DNA of 64,000 bases from positions 310,001 to 374,000 of the forward strand of contig NZ_KE384071.1 in the NCBI RefSeq assembly GCF_000423665.1, read 5' to 3'. This DNA comes from Solirubrobacter soli DSM 22325 (GTDB lineage Bacteria; Actinomycetota; Thermoleophilia; Solirubrobacterales; Solirubrobacteraceae). Under the pieces are notes generated by a model. That model was not told the DNA's origin. It made no database searches and worked only from the letters and a program-made list of their open reading frames with translations. Below are positions 60,117 through 64,000 of this stretch, piece by piece. Position 1 is the stretch's first letter, and each line of letters opens with the position of its first letter. A program made the translations under genes and the position numbers.

Positions 60117-61240
60117 CGCGTCACCGTCACCTTTGTCGTCACCGGCGTCTTGCCTTGGATCGTCCTGATCGTGATCTCGGCGCCGACCGCGCCGCCGGCC
60201 AGCATCCGCCGCAGCGAGCGCAGCTTCGCGCCCGCGGGACGGATCGTCACGTCCCTGGCCGTGTAGGGGGCGAGCCGCACGACCCGCCCGATCTTGACCG
60301 TCTTGCCCGCGCGCGTGAACGCCACCGAGATCCGCGCGCGCCCCGCCCGGATGCCCCGCGCCCGCACCGCGATGCCCTTGCTGAGCCGCTGCGACGTCGC
60401 GGCCGCCACGTCGAACGCGGGCGCGGCCGCGAGCGTCACAGCCGCCGAGTCGTTCGCCGGCGCCGTGTCCGTGCCTTCGTAGCCGACGCTGACCTGGCCG
60501 GCGAGCGCCTCCGGCGCGTCGCCCAGCAGCAGGAACGTCCGCGAAGCGCGCGCGTCCAGTCGCGGGGTGATGCAGGCGGGGTAGATCGTGAGCGGCGTGC
60601 AGGTCTCCCAGCGCAGACCCGGGAGCGAGGCGGCGTTCAGCATCGGGAGGTCCGCCGCGAGCGGTCCGGCGTTGGTGAGCGTCACCTCGATGCGGGCACG
60701 GCCGTCGGGATCGCGCGTCGCCTTCGTGGCGATCCGCAGGTCGGTGCGGTCCTCGGTGAGATCGCCGCGAAGGTCGCCGTCCTTGTCCGGCTCGGTGACG
60801 AGCGTCGTCGTCAGCCGCGCGTCGTCGATGCGCTCATCCGCCTGCCCGTCCCGCTCGACGATGAGGTGCGTGTCGTTCGCGTCCTCGACGATCGCGTGCG
60901 CGCCCGTCGTCTGGACGATGCCCACCGTCTCTCCACAGGCGCCGCCGCTGAAGACGTGCGGGGCGGGGAACGTGTACGTGCCGGGGGTCGCCGGGAGCTC
61001 GACCGGGTCGCCGACGACGCCGCGAACGACCGGCCGGACGGTTCCGCCCTGCCCGCCGTCGCCCACCACGACGCGCCAAGCGACCGAGACGGTCGGGACG
61101 AACGCCGCGCCGCAGACCGACGGCACGTCGGGGACGGTGGCGATCGTCGCCGCGCCCGCGGGCGTCGTGCCCGCGGCGGACGCGGTGGCCGGAAGGGCGG
61201 CGACCAGCATCCCCGCGGCGAGGACCGGAACTCTCATCAT
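60113..61240 (-). CDS. Secreted CARDB-like protein, paralogue 1
   Basis: A 375-residue exported protein, first of the three-gene set, with signal peptide MRVPVLAAGMLVAALPATASA. It has the same layout as paralogue 2: an N-terminal beta domain, TEPDKDGDLRGDLTEDRTDLRI, a CARDB-type domain (LTNAGPLAADLPML), and a C-terminal domain (KGIAVRARGIRAGRARISVAF...PAGAKLRSLRRML...IQGKTPVTTKVTVTR). Two consecutive ATGs (61240, 61237) are equally good starts. Confidence 0.75.
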   Translation of the reverse strand: MMRVPVLAAGMLVAALPATASAAGTTPAGAATIATVPDVPSVCGAAFVPTVSVAWRVVVGDGGQGGTVRPVVRGVVGDPVELPATPGTYTFPAPHVFSGGACGETVGIVQTTGAHAIVEDANDTHLIVERDGQADERIDDARLTTTLVTEPDKDGDLRGDLTEDRTDLRIATKATRDPDGRARIEVTLTNAGPLAADLPMLNAASLPGLRWETCTPLTIYPACITPRLDARASRTFLLLGDAPEALAGQVSVGYEGTDTAPANDSAAVTLAAAPAFDVAAATSQRLSKGIAVRARGIRAGRARISVAFTRAGKTVKIGRVVRLAPYTARDVTIRPAGAKLRSLRRMLAGGAVGAEITIRTIQGKTPVTTKVTVTR

Positions 61241-61281
61241 GGCGCGTCCAAACTAGCCGCGCACTAACGGAATCTGACGCG

Positions 61282-62904
61282 TTAAGTCGTGGCTTGTCTG
61301 GCGGAGAACTGCTCGCGCAGCGTCTTCTTGGAGAATTTGCCCACGGAGGTCTTCGGGACCTCGTCGATGATCTCCAGGTCGTTGGGGATCCACCACTTCG
61401 GAACGCGCTCGGCGAGGAACGTGCGCAGCTCGTCGAGCGTGATCTCGGCGTCGCCGTCGGGGACCACGCACGCGAGCGGCCGCTCGCTCCACTTCTCGTC
61501 CGGGATCCCGATCACCGCGGCCTCGGCCACCTTCGGGTGGGCCATGATCGCGTTCTCGAGCTCGACGCTGGAGATCCACTCGCCGCCGGACTTGACGAGG
61601 TCCTTGGTGCGGTCGACGAGGCGGACGTAGCCGTTGGGGCTGATCGTGGCGACGTCGCCCGTCCGCAGCCAGCCGTCGTCGGTGAAGGACTCCGACGAGC
61701 GCTCATCGTTGTAGTAGCCGGCCGCGATCCACGGCCCGCGCGCCTGCAGCTCGCCGCGCGCCTCGCCGTCCCACGGCAGCTCGTCGTCGGTGCCGGGCTC
61801 GACGATCCGCAGGTCCACGAGCGGGATCGCGATGCCCTGCGCCGCGCGCAGGTCGGCCAGCTCCTCCTCGCTGCGATCCAGCAGCGTCGACTTGATCCGC
61901 CCGGTGGAGGCCACCGGCGAGGTCTCGGTCATGCCCCAGGCCTGCAGGATCGGCAGGCCGATCTTCTCGCGATAGGCCTCCGACAGCGACTTCGGCACGG
62001 CGGACCCGCCGCACAGGATGTCGCGCAGGGAGGAGAGATCGCGGCCTTCGAGCTCGGGCAGCACGCTCATCCAGATCGTCGGGACGCCCGCCGCCAACGT
62101 GACCTTCTCGGACTCCATCAGCTCCGCCAGCGCCTTCGGCTGCATGTTCGAGCCGGGCATCGCCAACGACGCGCCCGCCATCACGGCCGCCTGGCAGAGC
62201 CCCCACGCGTTCGCGTGGAACATCGGCACCACGGGCATGATCGTGTCGCGCTCGGAGACGCCGGCGGCGTCGGCGACGAGCGAGCCCATCGAGTGCAGGA
62301 CCGTCGAGCGGTGCGAGTAGACGACGCCCTTCGGATGACCGGTCGTGCCGCTCGTGTAACACATGGCCGCGGCCTGGTTCTCGTCGGCGATCGTCTCGAA
62401 CTCGACGGGCGAGGCCGCCGCCAGCAGCGTCTCGTAGTCGCGCACGCGCGGGTCGTCGGGGATCTCGTCGGCGACGCCGTCGTCCATCACGACGACGTGC
62501 TTGACCGTTTCCAACCGGTCGACGAGCGGCCAGAGGACCTTCAGCAACGAACGATCGACAAAAACGACCTCGTCCTCGGCATGATCGGCGATGTAGACGA
62601 TGTCGTCCGGGAAGAGCCGAATGTTCAAGGTATGCAGAACGCGCCCGCTGCACGGAGCCGCGAAGTAGAGCTCGAGGTGCCGCGCGGTGTTCCACGCGAA
62701 CGTCCCGACGCGACCGTCGGCGGAGATCCCGAGGTCGTCGAGCACGCCTGCGAGCCGGCGCGTGCGTTCCGCCCACTCGCCGTACGTGGTCCGCTCGATC
62801 CCGCCGGCCTGAACGGTCGCGATCCGTTTCTCTGCAAACAGTCGTTCCGCGCGCCGGAAGACGTGTGTGAGCGTCAGCGGATAGGACTGCATCAAACCCT
62901 GCAT
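61282..62904 (-). CDS. Medium/long-chain fatty-acyl-CoA ligase (FadD-like)
   Basis: A 540-residue ANL-superfamily AMP-forming ligase. The P-loop is YTSGTTGHPKGVVYSHRS near 183-200, core motif 2 is QAWGMTETSP, the ATP/ribose motif is GWLRTGDVATISPNGYVRLVDRTKDLVKSGGEWIS, and the catalytic C-terminal lysine is in PKTSVGKFSKKTLREQF. It activates fatty acids with ATP and CoA for beta-oxidation or lipid synthesis. The ATG at 62904 has a strong AAGGAGAGAG ribosome site. No other fatty-acid genes are adjacent. Confidence 0.92.
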   Translation of the reverse strand: MQGLMQSYPLTLTHVFRRAERLFAEKRIATVQAGGIERTTYGEWAERTRRLAGVLDDLGISADGRVGTFAWNTARHLELYFAAPCSGRVLHTLNIRLFPDDIVYIADHAEDEVVFVDRSLLKVLWPLVDRLETVKHVVVMDDGVADEIPDDPRVRDYETLLAAASPVEFETIADENQAAAMCYTSGTTGHPKGVVYSHRSTVLHSMGSLVADAAGVSERDTIMPVVPMFHANAWGLCQAAVMAGASLAMPGSNMQPKALAELMESEKVTLAAGVPTIWMSVLPELEGRDLSSLRDILCGGSAVPKSLSEAYREKIGLPILQAWGMTETSPVASTGRIKSTLLDRSEEELADLRAAQGIAIPLVDLRIVEPGTDDELPWDGEARGELQARGPWIAAGYYNDERSSESFTDDGWLRTGDVATISPNGYVRLVDRTKDLVKSGGEWISSVELENAIMAHPKVAEAAVIGIPDEKWSERPLACVVPDGDAEITLDELRTFLAERVPKWWIPNDLEIIDEVPKTSVGKFSKKTLREQFSARQATT

Positions 62905-63003
62905 CGTGCCTCTCTCCTTGCACCGAGGTGGCGCAAGCGTACCCCCGATCCTCGTCCTTCGGGCGTGTTTGGGCGCGGCCGCAGCGAGCAGACTGGAGGT
63001 GCC

Positions 63004-64000
63004 GTGCCGGACGCCGATCACACGGGCAGGATGCCCCGCCTCACCCTCCTGATCGTGCTCGGCCTCCTCGTCCTGGCGGGCTGCGGCGGCGACCAGGCGC
63101 CGAAGGCGGCGGCGCCGCGGTTCCCGACCTCGCCGCCGCCGCCCGGGGCGCCGCTGGACTCGCTGCCGCCGAAGGACGACTCGATCCCCGCCTTCCGCCA
63201 GCTGCAGTACGAGCGCTGGCTGCGCGCCGAGATCGCGGACCTGCGGCGGTCGCCGACCGTCGAGGCCTCGCTGCGCGTCGCGCGGCTCACCGAGCGGATC
63301 TCGCCGGAGCTCGAGACGAGCCTGCGCGCCGACTGGGACAACGCGAACCGCACCGTCGGCAAGCTCAGCGGCACCCGCCGCACCGAGCTCGCGTACGTGA
63401 TCGGGACGGTCCGCTCGCTCGCCGCCCAGCACATGCTGACCATCGACCGGTTGCGCCCGGTCTTCCTCGTGCTGCGGACCAACACCCGCTTCTGGGCGAC
63501 GCAGCCGCTCCCGGCCTCCGGCTTCCGCACCAGCCCGGAGACCGATCCCGCGGTCTTCCAGTACTACCCCGGCCACGGCCTGCAGCTTCAGCCGCTGGCG
63601 TCATGGGGCCGCGCGAACGCGATCGCGGGCGCGTGTCTGGCGGCGCTGCGCAGCAAGACGCGCAAGGACCGCTGCCGCCCGGCGGCCATGGCGAGGGCGC
63701 TGGACCGGCTCTCCGCGCTCGGCGCGCGCCGCAGCGGGTACCTGGCGTGGGAGTACTACTTCGCCTACGGGACCGGCACGCCGCCGTGGGTGAGCGGGAT
63801 GGCGCAGGCCACCGCGATCCAGGCGCTCTCGCGCGGGTACCGGGCGACCGGCAAGGCGCGCTGGCGGCACGCGGCGCTCGAGGCGCTGGGCGCGTTCGAG
63901 CAGGCACCGCCGTCCGGCGTGTCCGTGCCCGTACCGGGCGGACGCCACTACGCGCTCTACTCCTTCGCCCCGAACCACCTCGTGTTCAACGGCGGGCTGC
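63004..64000 (+). CDS. D-glucuronyl C5-epimerase-like lipoprotein (runs off window)
   Basis: 332 codons are visible and the 3' end is outside the window. The lipoprotein signal has lipobox LAGC (C27 from the GTG, C18 from an alternative ATG at 63031). The body contains FQYYPGHGLQLQPLASWGRANA and WEYYFAYGTGTPPWVSGMAQATAIQALSRGYRATG, characteristic of the alpha/alpha-barrel C-terminal domain of glucuronyl C5-epimerase (heparan/heparosan type). In bacteria this domain occurs in secreted polysaccharide-modifying or -degrading proteins. A GGAGGT ribosome site (62995-63000) lies just upstream of the GTG. True epimerase activity is not certain. Confidence 0.78.
   Translation, partial: MPDADHTGRMPRLTLLIVLGLLVLAGCGGDQAPKAAAPRFPTSPPPPGAPLDSLPPKDDSIPAFRQLQYERWLRAEIADLRRSPTVEASLRVARLTERISPELETSLRADWDNANRTVGKLSGTRRTELAYVIGTVRSLAAQHMLTIDRLRPVFLVLRTNTRFWATQPLPASGFRTSPETDPAVFQYYPGHGLQLQPLASWGRANAIAGACLAALRSKTRKDRCRPAAMARALDRLSALGARRSGYLAWEYYFAYGTGTPPWVSGMAQATAIQALSRGYRATGKARWRHAALEALGAFEQAPPSGVSVPVPGGRHYALYSFAPNHLVFNGGL

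Overview
The window is a high-GC chromosomal segment of an actinobacterium. The gene set suggests the Thermoleophilia / Solirubrobacterales lineage (Solirubrobacter- or Conexibacter-like). It includes large LuxR-type AAA regulators, ECF sigma factors with C-terminal accessory domains, an AbiEi-N/DUF559 singleton, paired M1-like secreted metallopeptidases, and ATGA/GTGA translational coupling almost everywhere. The lineage is an inference from gene content; no rRNA or other marker gene is present. Coding density is very high and no gap without a gene reaches 300 bases.

Layout. 1-3340: end of a fumarylacetoacetase-like gene, a receiver-only response regulator coupled to a GAF-PAS histidine kinase, a divergent solo HPt protein, and a DedA protein. 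3374-8679: two tandem secreted M1-like metallopeptidases with a clear intrinsic terminator. 8758-12234: YcaQ-like glycosylase, drug-type ABC exporter and divergent TetR, with a palindromic operator on the exporter start codon. 12241-16166: ribokinase and metallophosphoesterase interrupted by GC-rich in-frame repeats, an SRPBCC/ArsR pair, and an AbiEi-N/DUF559 protein. 16162-22006: a sugar-uptake operon (LacI regulator with two perfect operators, lipoprotein SBP, two permeases, GH39-like glycosidase). 22043-28356: an unusual block with a four-domain TIR-like/TIR/nucleosidase protein converging on a RyR-domain ORF, followed by YCII, MFS, LRR and a protein with a nucleosidase-like C-terminus. 28366-34023: MBL-rhodanese protein, N-domain-less ClpC-like unfoldase with a zinc ribbon, EfeB and EfeO. 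34148-43124: secreted phospholipase C-like phosphoesterase, beta-propeller glycosidase-like protein, SnoaL-like protein, HD-GYP/LuxR regulator with a collagen-like insert, glycosyltransferase, cupin, and the first AAA-LuxR regulator. 43068-45776: four-gene coupled operon (small protein, NDH-2, PAP2, response regulator). 45950-52242: MMPL transporter, DGPF protein with ECF42-like sigma factor, DUF1707 protein, epoxide hydrolase-like protein, and a YhgE-like membrane protein. 52331-58072: second AAA-LuxR regulator, SnoaL-tailed ECF sigma divergent from an MFS exporter across a symmetric regulatory region, and a VOC protein. 58069-64000: three coupled secreted paralogues, a fatty-acyl-CoA ligase, and the start of a glucuronyl C5-epimerase-like lipoprotein.

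Main points of interest. (1) The TIR-nucleosidase gene at 22043-24289 has all expected nucleosidase catalytic residues and a TIR glutamate. It uses less GC-rich codons than its neighbours and ends on a RyR-domain ORF, which is the profile of a nucleotide-centred immune module that I do not recognise as a described system. (2) Several conserved enzymes carry in-frame low-complexity expansions (Pro/Ala/Ser, Gly-X-Y, duplicated 48-mer). One 36-nt repeat array forms a small ORF coupled to both neighbours. (3) Several intergenic regions hold clean palindromic regulatory structures: TetR, LacI, ArsR-like, HAIR-like, and a nested symmetric divergent promoter.
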